DNA of 64,000 nt from Flavobacterium sp. UBA7665 (GCA_002483285.1 DLHP01000029.1:1-64000); one strand, 5' to 3'. Shown: positions 16,197-25,853, counted from the first letter of the stretch. Numbers and translations: made by a program. The notes: generated by a model not told the origin, from the sequence alone.

Positions 16197-17630
16197 TTAG
16201 AATTGAAAGTAAATAAACGCACTACCGCTTTCCTGCGCCCAAACGAGCATCAAAATCAGGAACGACCACACGAGCCCGAGCGACCACCAATTCATACGGT
16301 AAGCCACGTCGATAATCTTGCGGTTGCGCAATACCCAATGGAAAATCAGAATTGCAGGGATCACAATCGCCACTTTAACGATGGCCACTGTAGTGAGTAA
16401 AACCTTACCATCGGCTGCCATACCAAACATCGACTCGAAAATCTGCCAAGCCCTTGAGAACGATTCCGAACGGAAGAACACCCAAGTGATGTTGACGAGC
16501 ATAAAAGTCAGGAATGCATAGAGGAAACCAACCCAATTCCGGTTTTGGCGCTCCTTCTCTTCTTTGGATATTTTGCGTTTATCGTTGATGAATTTCTCGG
16601 CCCACAAGTACAAGCCGTGCAAACCGCCCCAAGCTACGAACGTCCAGTTGGCGCCATGCCACAATCCGCCGAGGAGCATGGTAAGCATCAAGGCCATATA
16701 CATCCTGAACCGTCCATTTTTATTCCCGCCAAGCGGAATATACAAATAGTCGCGCAACCAAGCCGACAGCGTAATGTGCCATCTTCTCCAGAAATCAGAA
16801 AAACCAATTGCGGCGTACGGATAATTGAAATTCTGCGGTAACACAAACCCAAGACACAACGCCACACCGATCGCACAAGTAGAATAACCCGCGAAGTCGA
16901 GGAAGATCTGCCCTGAGAAAGCAAATACGCCAGCCCAGGCATCGAGCGATGATAAAGCATCGGGCGAATTGAACACTGCATCAGCGGTATCGGCGAGCAA
17001 GGCATCGGCCAAAACCACTTTCATGAACAAGCCGAGTGAAAGCAATAGCAAACCGTCGAGCAATTGCTTTTTGGTAGCCGAACGCGGATGTTCGAACTGC
17101 GGTACCAATTGCGGCGGACGTACGATTGGGCCAGCCACGAGGTGCGGGAAGAAAGTCACGAACAACGAGAAATCGAGTAGCGATTTGACCGGAGCGCTCT
17201 CCTTTTTGTACATATCAATAGTATAGCACAAGGTCGTAAAGGTGTAGAACGAAATTCCCGCAGGCAAAATAATATTGGGCTTGGCCGGATGGAAATTCAC
17301 GCCAAAGGTGTTTACCAACGAAACGAAGTTGTCTAAAAGGAAAGTCCCGTATTTAAAGAAGCACAACATGCCGAGGTTTCCAATAAGGCTCACAACGAGC
17401 AGGATTTTCTTCTTGACCGGATTCTCTTGGGTGAACAAAGCTCTACCGACGAAGAAATCGACGACGGTAGAAAGCCACAACAACAGGATAAACGGCGGGT
17501 TCCAGGCAGCGTAAAACAAATAACTGCCAATGAGTAAGGACGTCTTTCTGGCCTTCCACGAAATCGGGAGGTTATAGACCAAAAGCATGATCGCAAAAAA
17601 CGCGATGAAAGTATAAGAATTGAATACCAT
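16197..17630 (-). CDS. MBOAT-family O-acyltransferase (AlgI/DltB-like)
   Basis: A 477-residue integral membrane protein of the MBOAT family. It has about eleven helices, and the catalytic motif GGLWHGANWTFVAWGGLHG holds the essential histidine at about residue 325. The segment DLFARTNFR-like region of DltB is replaced by family-typical FSDFWRRWHITLSAWLRDYLYIPLGGN, which is characteristic of AlgI-type alginate or cell-wall acyltransferases. The enzyme should move an acyl, most likely acetyl, group across the inner membrane for an extracytoplasmic acceptor. The next gene upstream (17633-18700) is an SGNH-like partner, matching AlgI/AlgJ or DltB/DltD pairs. The acceptor polymer is unknown. Confidence 0.93.
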   Translation of the reverse strand: MVFNSYTFIAFFAIMLLVYNLPISWKARKTSLLIGSYLFYAAWNPPFILLLWLSTVVDFFVGRALFTQENPVKKKILLVVSLIGNLGMLCFFKYGTFLLDNFVSLVNTFGVNFHPAKPNIILPAGISFYTFTTLCYTIDMYKKESAPVKSLLDFSLFVTFFPHLVAGPIVRPPQLVPQFEHPRSATKKQLLDGLLLLSLGLFMKVVLADALLADTADAVFNSPDALSSLDAWAGVFAFSGQIFLDFAGYSTCAIGVALCLGFVLPQNFNYPYAAIGFSDFWRRWHITLSAWLRDYLYIPLGGNKNGRFRMYMALMLTMLLGGLWHGANWTFVAWGGLHGLYLWAEKFINDKRKISKEEKERQNRNWVGFLYAFLTFMLVNITWVFFRSESFSRAWQIFESMFGMAADGKVLLTTVAIVKVAIVIPAILIFHWVLRNRKIIDVAYRMNWWSLGLVWSFLILMLVWAQESGSAFIYFQF

Positions 17631-17632
17631 GA

Positions 17633-18700
17633 TTACAGTTTGGTGATTAGTTTTTCAGACCGGACGTTCCAGCCTTCGTGTTGTGAGAGGTTTTTGATAA
17701 ACGCTGCCGTATAGACTTTCGCATCGGCGCGATTGAGGTGCGAGAATTCGGGACAGACCAGGTTTTTGGTCGCCGCATCATCCTCGAAATGAATGCCCGG
17801 ACAACCGGTCACTTCAAGGAGTTTGTCCCAATAACGCGAGCGTGCAAATCCGCCCAGCTCCATTTGCCTGAAAGCCCCGCTCGATGGTGTACGTACAAAA
17901 ATCACTTTGCCGCCACGCGCCTTGATTTTGTCGGTGCTTTTCCTGATGTCTTGGAGGAACGCCAATATTTGGGCGTCGTTCATTGGCGGTGGCATGGGCA
18001 TTTTGGCCAAACCGGCCCAGATGCTCTTGACGATCCCGACTTGTGCGGTGTCGGCTACGAAATGGTCGGTCATGTAGGTTTGTCGGTCAAAATTCGTGCG
18101 CGCAAACTCAATGGGGAAAATGGGTCCGCCAGAAGCGCCTGGCCGATCCTGCAATTGGGGCACCATATAAGGTAAAATGCCAAGCTGCGCATTCATTGAC
18201 AGGTTTTCTTCGTCGAGGAAAACCAGTTGTGATTCGAGTGCCGAATGCAATTGGAAGCTGATGTCCTGCGCAATTGTATGGTCGTGGTAATACTTGAGGT
18301 TTTTGGTGGGACGTTCAAAAAAGAATGGAACGCTCGAGAAAAATAGGGGCTCGGTCACATCGATAATGAGCCGTCCGCGAAACTGCGGGTCGTTGGCAAG
18401 GTCTTTAAGGATTGGCACCGGCGTGCTGCCCACGCAGGCCAATTGAACGGCTTCGAGCCCCGTCTGTTCTTTCCAGGTTGGGATGTCGAGGTCATATTTG
18501 ATACGCGATGAGCCGATAAAAACGATTTGATCTTCGGACGATTGATAAACCATTTTTCGTTTGTCGGCCCAGAGTGCCGGACCGTCGTCATAACTCACTT
18601 CAAGCCCTTTGCTGCGCAGGCTAATCTCGTAACCGGTTATGGCTGTTACGACGATAACGAGCATCAAAAGGGCAGATTTTGCAATTGATTTGTCTAACAT
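17633..18700 (-). CDS. SGNH/AlgX-like membrane-anchored protein, partner of MBOAT
   Basis: A 355-residue protein with one N-terminal membrane helix (about residues 6-25) and an extracytoplasmic domain. The motif IVFIGSSRIKYDLDIP near residue 65 resembles the block I GxS of SGNH hydrolases; RLIIDVTEPLFF and later VRTPSSGAF and HLNRADAKVYT could supply further active-site residues. It is the likely acetyl-transfer partner of the MBOAT enzyme, whose ATG comes 2 bp downstream. The start at 18700 (MLDKSIAK) was chosen because a frame extended to 18778 adds non-conserved residues and crosses a hairpin; AAAAGAAAAT lies before the chosen ATG. Confidence 0.75.
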   Translation of the reverse strand: MLDKSIAKSALLMLVIVVTAITGYEISLRSKGLEVSYDDGPALWADKRKMVYQSSEDQIVFIGSSRIKYDLDIPTWKEQTGLEAVQLACVGSTPVPILKDLANDPQFRGRLIIDVTEPLFFSSVPFFFERPTKNLKYYHDHTIAQDISFQLHSALESQLVFLDEENLSMNAQLGILPYMVPQLQDRPGASGGPIFPIEFARTNFDRQTYMTDHFVADTAQVGIVKSIWAGLAKMPMPPPMNDAQILAFLQDIRKSTDKIKARGGKVIFVRTPSSGAFRQMELGGFARSRYWDKLLEVTGCPGIHFEDDAATKNLVCPEFSHLNRADAKVYTAAFIKNLSQHEGWNVRSEKLITKL

Positions 18701-18742
18701 ATTTTCTTTTGTTTTGTTGATTTTCAGGTATGCGTTTCCCGG

Positions 18743-18765
18743 TTTGCCATCGGGTTGATGGCAAA
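18743..18765. other. Perfect 9-bp hairpin without a T tract
   Basis: TTTGCCATC, a 5-nt loop and GATGGCAAA form a perfect stem between the T9SS gene's stop codon (18793) and the SGNH-like gene start. No T run follows on either strand, so it is not a standard terminator. It could protect an RNA 3' end or be an operator. Confidence 0.7.
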
Positions 18766-18792
18766 GCATGGAGGACAATAAGATCGTAGGAT

Positions 18793-19737
18793 TTATTTTT
18801 TAACGATTTTCCGGACGTTTGGGGCGTTGGTGTCCCGATTGGTGGTCCTGAGCAGGTACATTCCCGATTCGAGAGCGGACAAGTCCAGTTCTATGCCGTT
18901 TTCATCGAGCAGGTATTCTTTTCTCGCGACAACGACTTGGCCAAGATAGTCAAAAAGTTCAATATCAACTGTATAACAGGTATTTTCTGCTGCAGGCAAG
19001 ACCGATATCTTGCCTTTTGTAGGGTTTGGGAAAACCGTAAACGCTTCACCCGAGGCGAAATGTTCGTTGGCCAGCACCGAAGTGTTTTTCACAATTCCCA
19101 AACTGTTTTGTTCGAGCACCGTTTGCAAAATAGGGTAGAACGGTTGCACATTAAACCAATTGTAATTGGTAACCGTTCCGTCCTTGACGACTTTCTGGCG
19201 GATGACGTTCGTGTAGGTTCCGATCGGTAGGATAATGGTGCCGTAAGCGTCATAAGTAGCAACTACCGAAGTTTCAACAGGATCTGTCGTAGATCGGTAA
19301 GTATCGTTGTAAACGGTGCCATACGTATACGGGAAAATCGCAAAAGTACGCGGATTGGGCGTGTAATTGTCGCCCGTGGTGGCGGTGATGGCCAGACCCA
19401 GGATTTCGTATTTTCCAGCGGTCACGTTTTGGTAGTAGTAACGGTCGGGAGGAAAGAGGCCGCTAAATTTATAACAATTGTTAGCGGTTGGGAATTGGCT
19501 TGCAAATGGTGTTGCGCTCACAACCTGCGGGGTGTCTACACCACCCAGGGTGAGTTGTAGATTGGAGAAGTCCCAGGTTTGGTTGGCTCCGGCAGGTCCG
19601 GGATCAAAGTTGCTTGCTTCGGCGAAATAGAATTCACCGGTAAAGTCGGTAACGTTGGCTGATGTGGCCACAGGCTGCGCCCAGCTTGAAAGTGATGCCA
19701 GCGTGATTAGTGCCGCACCCAAGTACATTTTTTTCAT
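18793..19737 (-). CDS. T9SS-secreted protein with type A sorting domain
   Basis: A 314-residue exported protein. A signal peptide (about 1-20, ending SSWAQ) is followed by a beta-rich region (NVTDFTGEFYFAEASNFDPG) of unknown function, and residues about 230-314 form a T9SS type A sorting domain with FTVFPNPTKGKISV, LFDYLGQVVV and SGMYLLRTTNRD, ending KIVKK. The sorting domain directs the protein across the outer membrane by the PorSS machinery and is usually removed there. The gene is alone on the minus strand, 95 bp downstream of the LuxR response regulator. The presence of this domain implies a T9SS in the organism, encoded outside the window. Confidence 0.9.
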   Translation of the reverse strand: MKKMYLGAALITLASLSSWAQPVATSANVTDFTGEFYFAEASNFDPGPAGANQTWDFSNLQLTLGGVDTPQVVSATPFASQFPTANNCYKFSGLFPPDRYYYQNVTAGKYEILGLAITATTGDNYTPNPRTFAIFPYTYGTVYNDTYRSTTDPVETSVVATYDAYGTIILPIGTYTNVIRQKVVKDGTVTNYNWFNVQPFYPILQTVLEQNSLGIVKNTSVLANEHFASGEAFTVFPNPTKGKISVLPAAENTCYTVDIELFDYLGQVVVARKEYLLDENGIELDLSALESGMYLLRTTNRDTNAPNVRKIVKK

Positions 19738-19836
19738 AATGTCGATTTTTGATTGATGATTGTTTATATTAATTTTTATTCATTCACGATGGTTTTAGTG
19801 GTATTTTGGAGCTAAGACTGTGTTGGTCATTTTTTG

Positions 19837-20463
19837 TTACTCGCGGTTGTACAATTTGTTGACTGCTTCTACTTTGTTTTGCACCTGGAGTTTGGTGTAA
19901 ATGCTGTTCAGGTGGCGTTTCACGGTGCTGATGGAAATGCTGAGCTTGTCGGCAATTTCTTTGTAAAGGAATCCTTTGCTCAGCAATTCCAGCACTTCCT
20001 GCTCGCGTTTTGATAAGAGTTCGTTCACCGATTGTTCGGGTGCCGGCGTTTTGAAAACGCTGAGCACTTTGCGGGCAATCTTGGGCGACATCGGGCTTCC
20101 GCCTTCGTACAATTCTACCAAAGAATCGATTATTTTCTCGGGTGTGGTATTTTTAAGGATGTATCCTGAGGCACCGGCTTTGAGCGCTTCAAAAACCTGG
20201 TCGTTGTCTTCGTAAATGGTAAACATGATGAATTGCGTCTGGGCAATAACCGGCTTCATTTCCAGTACACAGTCAATCCCGCTTTTTCCGGGAAGGTTGA
20301 TGTCGGCCAAAACCACATCGGGCTGTAAGGCAGGCAATTGGGCTATTGCAGTTTCGGCATCGGTAAAACAGCGCAATAAATTAAAGCGCGCATCGCCTTC
20401 GATAATGGCCTGCAATCCTTCGCGGATATCAGGAATGTCCTCTATGATACAAATGCTAATCAT
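19837..20463 (-). CDS. NarL/LuxR-type response regulator
   Basis: A 208-residue transcription regulator. The receiver domain (1-120) has the acidic pair ED at 8-9, the phospho-acceptor aspartate at D54 in VLADINLPG, a threonine in MFTIYED and the lysine in YILKNTTPEKI. A LuxR helix-turn-helix spans about 145-205 (LSKREQEVLELLSKGFLYKEIA, then ISTVKRHLNSIYTKL). It follows the sensor kinase gene by 68 bp on the same strand, so the two probably form a cognate pair. The target genes and the signal cannot be read. Confidence 0.93.
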   Translation of the reverse strand: MISICIIEDIPDIREGLQAIIEGDARFNLLRCFTDAETAIAQLPALQPDVVLADINLPGKSGIDCVLEMKPVIAQTQFIMFTIYEDNDQVFEALKAGASGYILKNTTPEKIIDSLVELYEGGSPMSPKIARKVLSVFKTPAPEQSVNELLSKREQEVLELLSKGFLYKEIADKLSISISTVKRHLNSIYTKLQVQNKVEAVNKLYNRE

Positions 20464-20531
20464 GCTATTTTAATTTCGGTGCAAAGAAAAGCCGGTAATT
20501 TGGGTTGTGCAATGGTACAAAAGGTTCATTT

Positions 20532-21887
20532 TCAGCCGATAACTGTTAAGGGAATCTTAAAACTAATTTGCGTTCCGTTGTTTGTTGTGATTTCGATTGT
20601 ACCGCCCATACTTTCAATACGCGAGCGCATGTTTCTGAGCCCGTTGCCGCCCACGGTTTTCTGCGGTGTATTTTGGGTCATGCCGATGCCGTTGTCGCGG
20701 ATGCAAATCTTGAGGTGTTCGTCCATCGAAATTTCAATGTTGACCTGGCTCGCCTGCGCATGCTTGACGATATTGTGTAAACTCTCTTTGACCGAAAGGA
20801 ACAGGTTGCGCCGGGCATTGCCGTTGACCATCACGCCATCGAAAGAGTCGGGAATCGCAATCGAAACGCCGATGTTGTTGTTCTCAAAATACTCCACCGC
20901 ATACGATTTGATGTAGGTGGCGAGGTCTTCGAGGGTGTTGTTTTCCTGTTTCATCACCCAGATCAGTTCGCTCATATTGCCCACGAGTTCTGATGCCGTT
21001 TTTTTGATTTTCTGCAGGTTGTTCTGCGTATCGTTCTGCATCGCCATCTGGCTCAAATAGGTAATCCGTGTAAGTCCGCTACCCAAATCATCGTGCATAT
21101 CAGCGGCGATTCGGGTGCGTTCGTTTTCTAATTCGGCCTGTTTTTCAAGTACCAGTTGTTGCAAGGCGATTTGCTTGTTGGCTTCGTTGAGCAGGTTCAG
21201 GTTGAGGCTGTCGAATTCCTTGCGGTTGCGGTATCCGATGGCCAGCGAGAAGAAAATAATGTCGATGAAACTCCCAATCATCATCCACTCAAGCGGCAAC
21301 ACAATCATTTCATGGTAATGCTCGTGGAAGAAATTGGTGATGAAACTCACGATGCCCAGCACAAAATAAATGAGGCAGCCACATAAAATAATCAGTTGGA
21401 ACTTGATCTCGCGAAGCTTGAAACTCTGGTACAACATGATGCCGGTAAGGATGAAGATAAACGCACGGATTGAAATAAACGGAATCGAATAGTCATCGAG
21501 TTTGCCCTGGAGCTTTGACCACGCATTCCAGACCGCGTAAATTATAAGGATCGCCATCGCCACGGGCCAATAACGAAACAGGAACAGCTTTTTTCGTTTC
21601 GACAATCCGATGGCTTCAATAATGAAATTGAAATAGGAAGCGAGGTAAATAATCTGAATGGCTTCCTTGAAATAAAACATCATGTACAGTTCGGCCACAT
21701 TGCCATAAGCGGCGGCGTACAAACCGGTTTTCGAATACATGAAAATACCCGTAAAGAACAGGTAAACCAGATAATGGATCATGAACCGGTCGCGGTTGTA
21801 AAACAACAGTACCGCATGGTAGATAAAAGCCAGTACGGTGGCGCCCAGGATAAACATCGGGATGACATCTAAACTTACATTGTGCAT
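20532..21887 (-). CDS. Sensor histidine kinase with seven-helix (7TMR-DISM-like) input and HisKA_3 domain
   Basis: A 451-residue membrane kinase. Seven hydrophobic helices cover residues about 10-225, resembling the 7TMR-DISM module, with no large periplasmic domain. A coiled linker follows (LNEANKQIALQQLVLEKQAEL), then the HisKA_3 dimerisation motif with phosphoacceptor H265 in AADMHDDLG, and the HATPase_c domain with the N box NIVKHAQAS, and the G boxes IRDNGIGM and GGNGLRNM. It should phosphorylate the NarL-type regulator encoded immediately downstream. The input domain may sense a membrane or small-molecule signal. Confidence 0.92.
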   Translation of the reverse strand: MHNVSLDVIPMFILGATVLAFIYHAVLLFYNRDRFMIHYLVYLFFTGIFMYSKTGLYAAAYGNVAELYMMFYFKEAIQIIYLASYFNFIIEAIGLSKRKKLFLFRYWPVAMAILIIYAVWNAWSKLQGKLDDYSIPFISIRAFIFILTGIMLYQSFKLREIKFQLIILCGCLIYFVLGIVSFITNFFHEHYHEMIVLPLEWMMIGSFIDIIFFSLAIGYRNRKEFDSLNLNLLNEANKQIALQQLVLEKQAELENERTRIAADMHDDLGSGLTRITYLSQMAMQNDTQNNLQKIKKTASELVGNMSELIWVMKQENNTLEDLATYIKSYAVEYFENNNIGVSIAIPDSFDGVMVNGNARRNLFLSVKESLHNIVKHAQASQVNIEISMDEHLKICIRDNGIGMTQNTPQKTVGGNGLRNMRSRIESMGGTIEITTNNGTQISFKIPLTVIG

Positions 21888-22275
21888 GTTAACAGATTGT
21901 TAGGGGATAAAAATACAGAATTCTTATGAGGCGTTGTGAAAAATGTAAGTCTTATCCCAGCGCATGAAAGGATTTCTGCCGCTTTAACAATAAGCGTAGA
22001 TTTTCTGCAAGGATGACATCCATAAAAATTGTATTTTACCTTCAGGGAAGGGGCGAATGTTTCCCTAACAAACTGCAATAAATCCAAAATGTAGAAATTC
22101 CTCACACTTTGTTAAGTTGAAGGGGTTCGGTTTTCTTTGTACCTATCAACCGCAACCGAAATGTAAAGCCTGTAAAATTCCCCGAATTAACACGCAAATA
22201 CTTTCTACAAACGCCACTGCGATTACATTTTTACTTACTTTTGTACGACTTTTTAAATACCTAATTCCAACCTTC
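21888..22275. other. Divergent intergenic region between the histidine kinase and CcsBA genes
   Basis: This 388-bp stretch holds the upstream regions of two divergent genes. TACTTTTG at 22236-22243 is a perfect -7 box for the CcsBA gene. A weak inverted repeat, TTCGGTT (22126-22132) and AACCGAA (22154-22160), lies before it and could be an operator. No exact consensus -7 box was found for the kinase gene. The open frame starting at 22117 is a 5' extension of the CcsBA frame and not a separate gene. Confidence 0.6.
22236..22243 (+). promoter_or_regulatory. -7 promoter box for the CcsBA gene
   Basis: TACTTTTG matches TAnnTTTG exactly, 32 bp before the ATG at 22276. No clear -33 element was seen. 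Leader length would be about 26 nt. Confidence 0.5.
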
Positions 22276-25200
22276 ATGGAGAAGAAAATAGCTGCTGTAT
22301 TATTTTCAACAAGATTAATGGCCTTTTTATTTATCGCATTCGCCGTCGCCATGGCCGTCGGGACTTTTATCGAAAGCGAATACAACACCGATACCGCACG
22401 CATTCTCATATACAACACCCGCTGGTTTGAGGTAATCATGGCGTTTTTCATGATTAATTTCCTTGGAAACATCAAACGTTACCAATTGTACAAGAAGGAA
22501 AAATGGGCTACTTTGCTGTTGCACCTGTCGTTCATTTTCATCATTGCCGGTGCTTTTGTAACCCGATATATTAGTTTTGAAGGGATGATGCCCATCCGCG
22601 AAGGCGCTACAGAAACCCGTTTTTATTCAGACAAAACCTATCTTACTGTTTTGGTAGATGGCGAACACAAAGGCGAAATGAAACGCCGGGCTTATGAAAA
22701 ACCATTGTTATTCTCTCCTGTGACCAATAACGATTTCTCGATGTCGGAGGAATTTTCAAAAACACCGTTTACCATTAGCTACAAGAATTTCATCATGGGC
22801 GCGACGGAAACCGTTAAACCTAACGCCAATGGGAAAACCTATCTCAAACTCGTAGAATCGGGTGGAGGCGAACGCCACGAACATTATTTGCAGGAAGGCC
22901 AGATTGCGAACATCCACAACATGCTTTTTACGTTGAATAAGGCGGTGAAAGGCGCGATCAACATCAATACGAACGGTGAGAATTACACCATCCAAACGCC
23001 ATTTGAAGGACAGTTCATGCGTATGGCCGACAAGCTGCAAGGCAAAGTAGGCAAGGATTCGGTACAAAAACTCATGATGCGCTCGCTGTACAATGTGGGT
23101 GGAAGCCAGTTTGTTTTCCCAGAACCTGCGGTAAAAGGTGTTAAGGTTTACCAATCCAATAACGATTTCAAGGCCAAGAAACACAGTGATGCGGTGACGG
23201 TTGTTGTCGAATCGCAAGGGCAACAAAAAGAAGTGACGATCATCGGGTCGAGAGGCGCAGAAGGCGAAACCAAAACCGTCAAGATCGGGAAGCTCGATTT
23301 TACGCTCGCTTATGGCAGCCGGGTTTACGAGTTGCCTTTTGGCATCAAACTCAATGATTTTATCGCATCCAAATATCCGGGAACCGAGAAGAGTTACGCG
23401 GCTTTTGAAAGCCAGGTGACCGTACAGGACAAGGAAAAACCTTTTGACGCGCGCATTTACATGAACCATATCCTCGACCACAAAGGCTATCGTTTTTTCC
23501 AATCGTCGTTTGACCCTGATGAAAAAGGGACCGTACTTTCTGTAAACCATGACGAGTGGGGCACCAACATCACTTACCTGGGTTATTTCCTGTTGTTCTT
23601 TGCACTCATGGCGATCCTGTTTACCAAATATTCACGCTTTGCCGACCTCAAGCGCAAACTCGAGACCGTGAAGAAAAAGAAAGCCAAACTCATCGCATTG
23701 TTGATTTTTGGTATCGGATTTACGGCCACCGCTCAGAACCATGAAAACCACACACCCACGCGTGCACAGATTGACTCGATTATAGAAAAGAACAAGGTGA
23801 CGCAAGACCATGCGGCCAAATTCGGGCGATTGATTATCCAGGATGAAGGCGGACGCATGAAGCCAGTGAATACCTTTTCATCAGAGCTTTTGCGAAAAGT
23901 CAGTAAAAGCGATAGTTATAAGGAATTGAACTCAGATCAGGTATTTCTTTCCATGACGCAGTTTCCGCGCGTTTGGTTTGAGGTGCCGCTTGTGTACATC
24001 AAAAATGGCAATGACAGCATCCGTAAAATCATCGGGCTCGACGCTAAAGAAAAATATGCGCCATTCATCAAATTCTTTGACGAGCGCGGCAATTACAAAC
24101 TCAGCCCGTACCTTGAAGAAGCGTATAAAGCGGCGCTGCCAGACCAGTTCCAGAAGGATTTCATTGAGACTGACCGAAAAGTGAATTTGCTCAATTCGGC
24201 GTTGAGCGGCAGCATTCTCAGGATTTTCCCAATCCCGAATGACGCGAACAACAAATGGATTTCATACCTCGAATTGCACAGCGCCAAAATCCATGGTATT
24301 GACTCGACCTTTGTGCGCAACATCATGCCGTTGTACCTCAATGCACTCGACAGCACTAAGGTCAAGGGCGATTATACCAATGCCAATTTCTTTTTGAAGA
24401 GCATGGAAAATTACCAGCTCAAGTTTGGCAGTAAGGTGCGTCCGAGCGAGGATAAAATCTCATCAGAAATCCTATACAACAAATACGACATCTTCAAGAA
24501 ATTGTACTATTTGTATATGCTCACCGGCGTGTTAATGCTGCTGTTTGTGATCGTCAACATTTTCTTTGAGAAGAAAGCGCTGCGTTACGTGATCAACTTT
24601 TTCCACATCGGCATCGGGTTTTTATTTGCGCTGCATACTGCAGGGCTTGTAGCGCGTTGGTACATTTCGGGACACGCGCCTTGGTCGGACGCGTATGAAA
24701 GTATGATTTATGTGGCTTGGGCGACGATGTTCTTTACATTGGCTTTTGACCGGAAATCTAAACTTACAGTGGCCTCGGGAACTTTCGTCGCGTCGATGAT
24801 CCTGATGATTGCCCACTGGAACTGGATGGATCCGTCGATTGCCAACCTGCAACCCGTACTCAATTCGTATTGGCTCATGATCCACGTGGCGGTAATCGTG
24901 GCGAGTTACGGCCCGTTTACCCTTGCGATGGTACTGGGTGTGGTGGCTTTGGTACTCATGTTGTTCACCAACGAGGGCAACAAAAAGAAAATGGAGCTCC
25001 ACATCAAGGAGATTACTTACATCAATGAAATGGCGCTCACCATCGGGCTTGTGATGCTCACCATCGGGAACTTCCTCGGCGGGCAATGGGCTAACGAAAG
25101 CTGGGGACGTTACTGGGGTTGGGACCCGAAAGAAACCTGGGCGTTAATCAGCATCATGATATATGCGTTTGTCATTCACGCGCGGTTTGTGCCGGCGCTT

Positions 25201-25413
25201 CGAGGCAAATGGATCTACAACCTGATGAGCATCTTGGCGTATTACTCGATCATGATGACTTATTTTGGGGTGAATTTCTACCTCACCGGATTGCATTCGT
25301 ATGCGAGTGGCGATAAGGTCGTGACGCCGACTTTTGTGTATTATTCGGTTGCGACGGTTTTTGTTTTGGCGGTAGTGTCATGGTTCAAATACAAGAAGCA
25401 TTTGAAGAAATAG
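22276..25413 (+). CDS. ccsBA: Fused CcsB (ResB)-CcsA cytochrome c biogenesis protein
   Basis: A 1045-residue inner-membrane protein that exports haem and ligates it to apocytochromes c (system II). The N-terminal ResB-like part has helices near residues 11-33, 50-70 and 80-100, a long periplasmic region and a helix near 430. The CcsA part occupies the last 300 residues, with the periplasmic His segment LHTAGLVARWYISGH, the haem-handling WWD motif at about 943-955 (WGRYWGWDPKETW) and the second periplasmic His segment FYLTGLHSYASGD. I chose the ATG at 22276 (MEKKIAAVLF), because the frame extended to 22117 runs through the promoter. DUF3788 follows 23 bp after its stop codon. Confidence 0.93.
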   Translation: MEKKIAAVLFSTRLMAFLFIAFAVAMAVGTFIESEYNTDTARILIYNTRWFEVIMAFFMINFLGNIKRYQLYKKEKWATLLLHLSFIFIIAGAFVTRYISFEGMMPIREGATETRFYSDKTYLTVLVDGEHKGEMKRRAYEKPLLFSPVTNNDFSMSEEFSKTPFTISYKNFIMGATETVKPNANGKTYLKLVESGGGERHEHYLQEGQIANIHNMLFTLNKAVKGAININTNGENYTIQTPFEGQFMRMADKLQGKVGKDSVQKLMMRSLYNVGGSQFVFPEPAVKGVKVYQSNNDFKAKKHSDAVTVVVESQGQQKEVTIIGSRGAEGETKTVKIGKLDFTLAYGSRVYELPFGIKLNDFIASKYPGTEKSYAAFESQVTVQDKEKPFDARIYMNHILDHKGYRFFQSSFDPDEKGTVLSVNHDEWGTNITYLGYFLLFFALMAILFTKYSRFADLKRKLETVKKKKAKLIALLIFGIGFTATAQNHENHTPTRAQIDSIIEKNKVTQDHAAKFGRLIIQDEGGRMKPVNTFSSELLRKVSKSDSYKELNSDQVFLSMTQFPRVWFEVPLVYIKNGNDSIRKIIGLDAKEKYAPFIKFFDERGNYKLSPYLEEAYKAALPDQFQKDFIETDRKVNLLNSALSGSILRIFPIPNDANNKWISYLELHSAKIHGIDSTFVRNIMPLYLNALDSTKVKGDYTNANFFLKSMENYQLKFGSKVRPSEDKISSEILYNKYDIFKKLYYLYMLTGVLMLLFVIVNIFFEKKALRYVINFFHIGIGFLFALHTAGLVARWYISGHAPWSDAYESMIYVAWATMFFTLAFDRKSKLTVASGTFVASMILMIAHWNWMDPSIANLQPVLNSYWLMIHVAVIVASYGPFTLAMVLGVVALVLMLFTNEGNKKKMELHIKEITYINEMALTIGLVMLTIGNFLGGQWANESWGRYWGWDPKETWALISIMIYAFVIHARFVPALRGKWIYNLMSILAYYSIMMTYFGVNFYLTGLHSYASGDKVVTPTFVYYSVATVFVLAVVSWFKYKKHLKK

Positions 25414-25436
25414 CGTTTGAACCATTTGATCCATCC

Positions 25437-25853
25437 ATGAAAAGCATCTTTAACGACAAAAGTACTGTCCCAACGAATCCAGATTTAGAAGGTGGCCTTA
25501 TGGAGACTTTTCACATTTGGCAGGAAATCGCCGCTTTTACCATCCAAAATTATCCGCAAGCGGTCGCCGGATGGCATTTTTCTGGAGAGAAATTTGGCTG
25601 GAGTTACAGGATTAATGACCATAAGCGTGTACTGGTTTACCTGCTGCCACGCGATGGATTTTTCAAAGTAGCTTTGGTATTTGGGCAGAAGGCACTAAAT
25701 CAAATTATGGCTTCCGAAATTTCGGAATCAATCAAAACCGAGTTGGAAAACACAAAAAAATACGCAGAAGGAAAGGGCATCCGTATTGCCGTAAACGACC
25801 GGTCCAATCTGGCAGACCTCCAAAAACTCATTCAGATTAAAATCGCCAACTAG
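25437..25853 (+). CDS. DUF3788 family protein
   Basis: A 138-residue cytosolic protein of the DUF3788 type, an alpha/beta fold of unknown function; related short proteins are often annotated as YdhG-like. Visible family features are an aromatic strand WHFSGEKFGWSYRINDHKRV, with LVYLLPRDGFFKVALVFGQKA following, and a helical C-terminus. The ATG at 25437 (MKSIFND) was chosen; an upstream start at 25380 would overlap the end of the CcsBA gene and adds residues in the wrong style. It ends 34 bp before a bidirectional terminator. Confidence 0.8.
   Translation: MKSIFNDKSTVPTNPDLEGGLMETFHIWQEIAAFTIQNYPQAVAGWHFSGEKFGWSYRINDHKRVLVYLLPRDGFFKVALVFGQKALNQIMASEISESIKTELENTKKYAEGKGIRIAVNDRSNLADLQKLIQIKIAN

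Noticed and set aside
22044..22066. AGGGAA/TTCCCT inverted repeat upstream of CcsBA
   Set aside because: Only 6 bp with an 11-nt loop; too weak to claim as an operator.
22756..23550. 264-residue open frame on the minus strand inside the CcsBA gene
   Set aside because: It is a shadow of a high-confidence coding region with no domain match, and it carries no start context.
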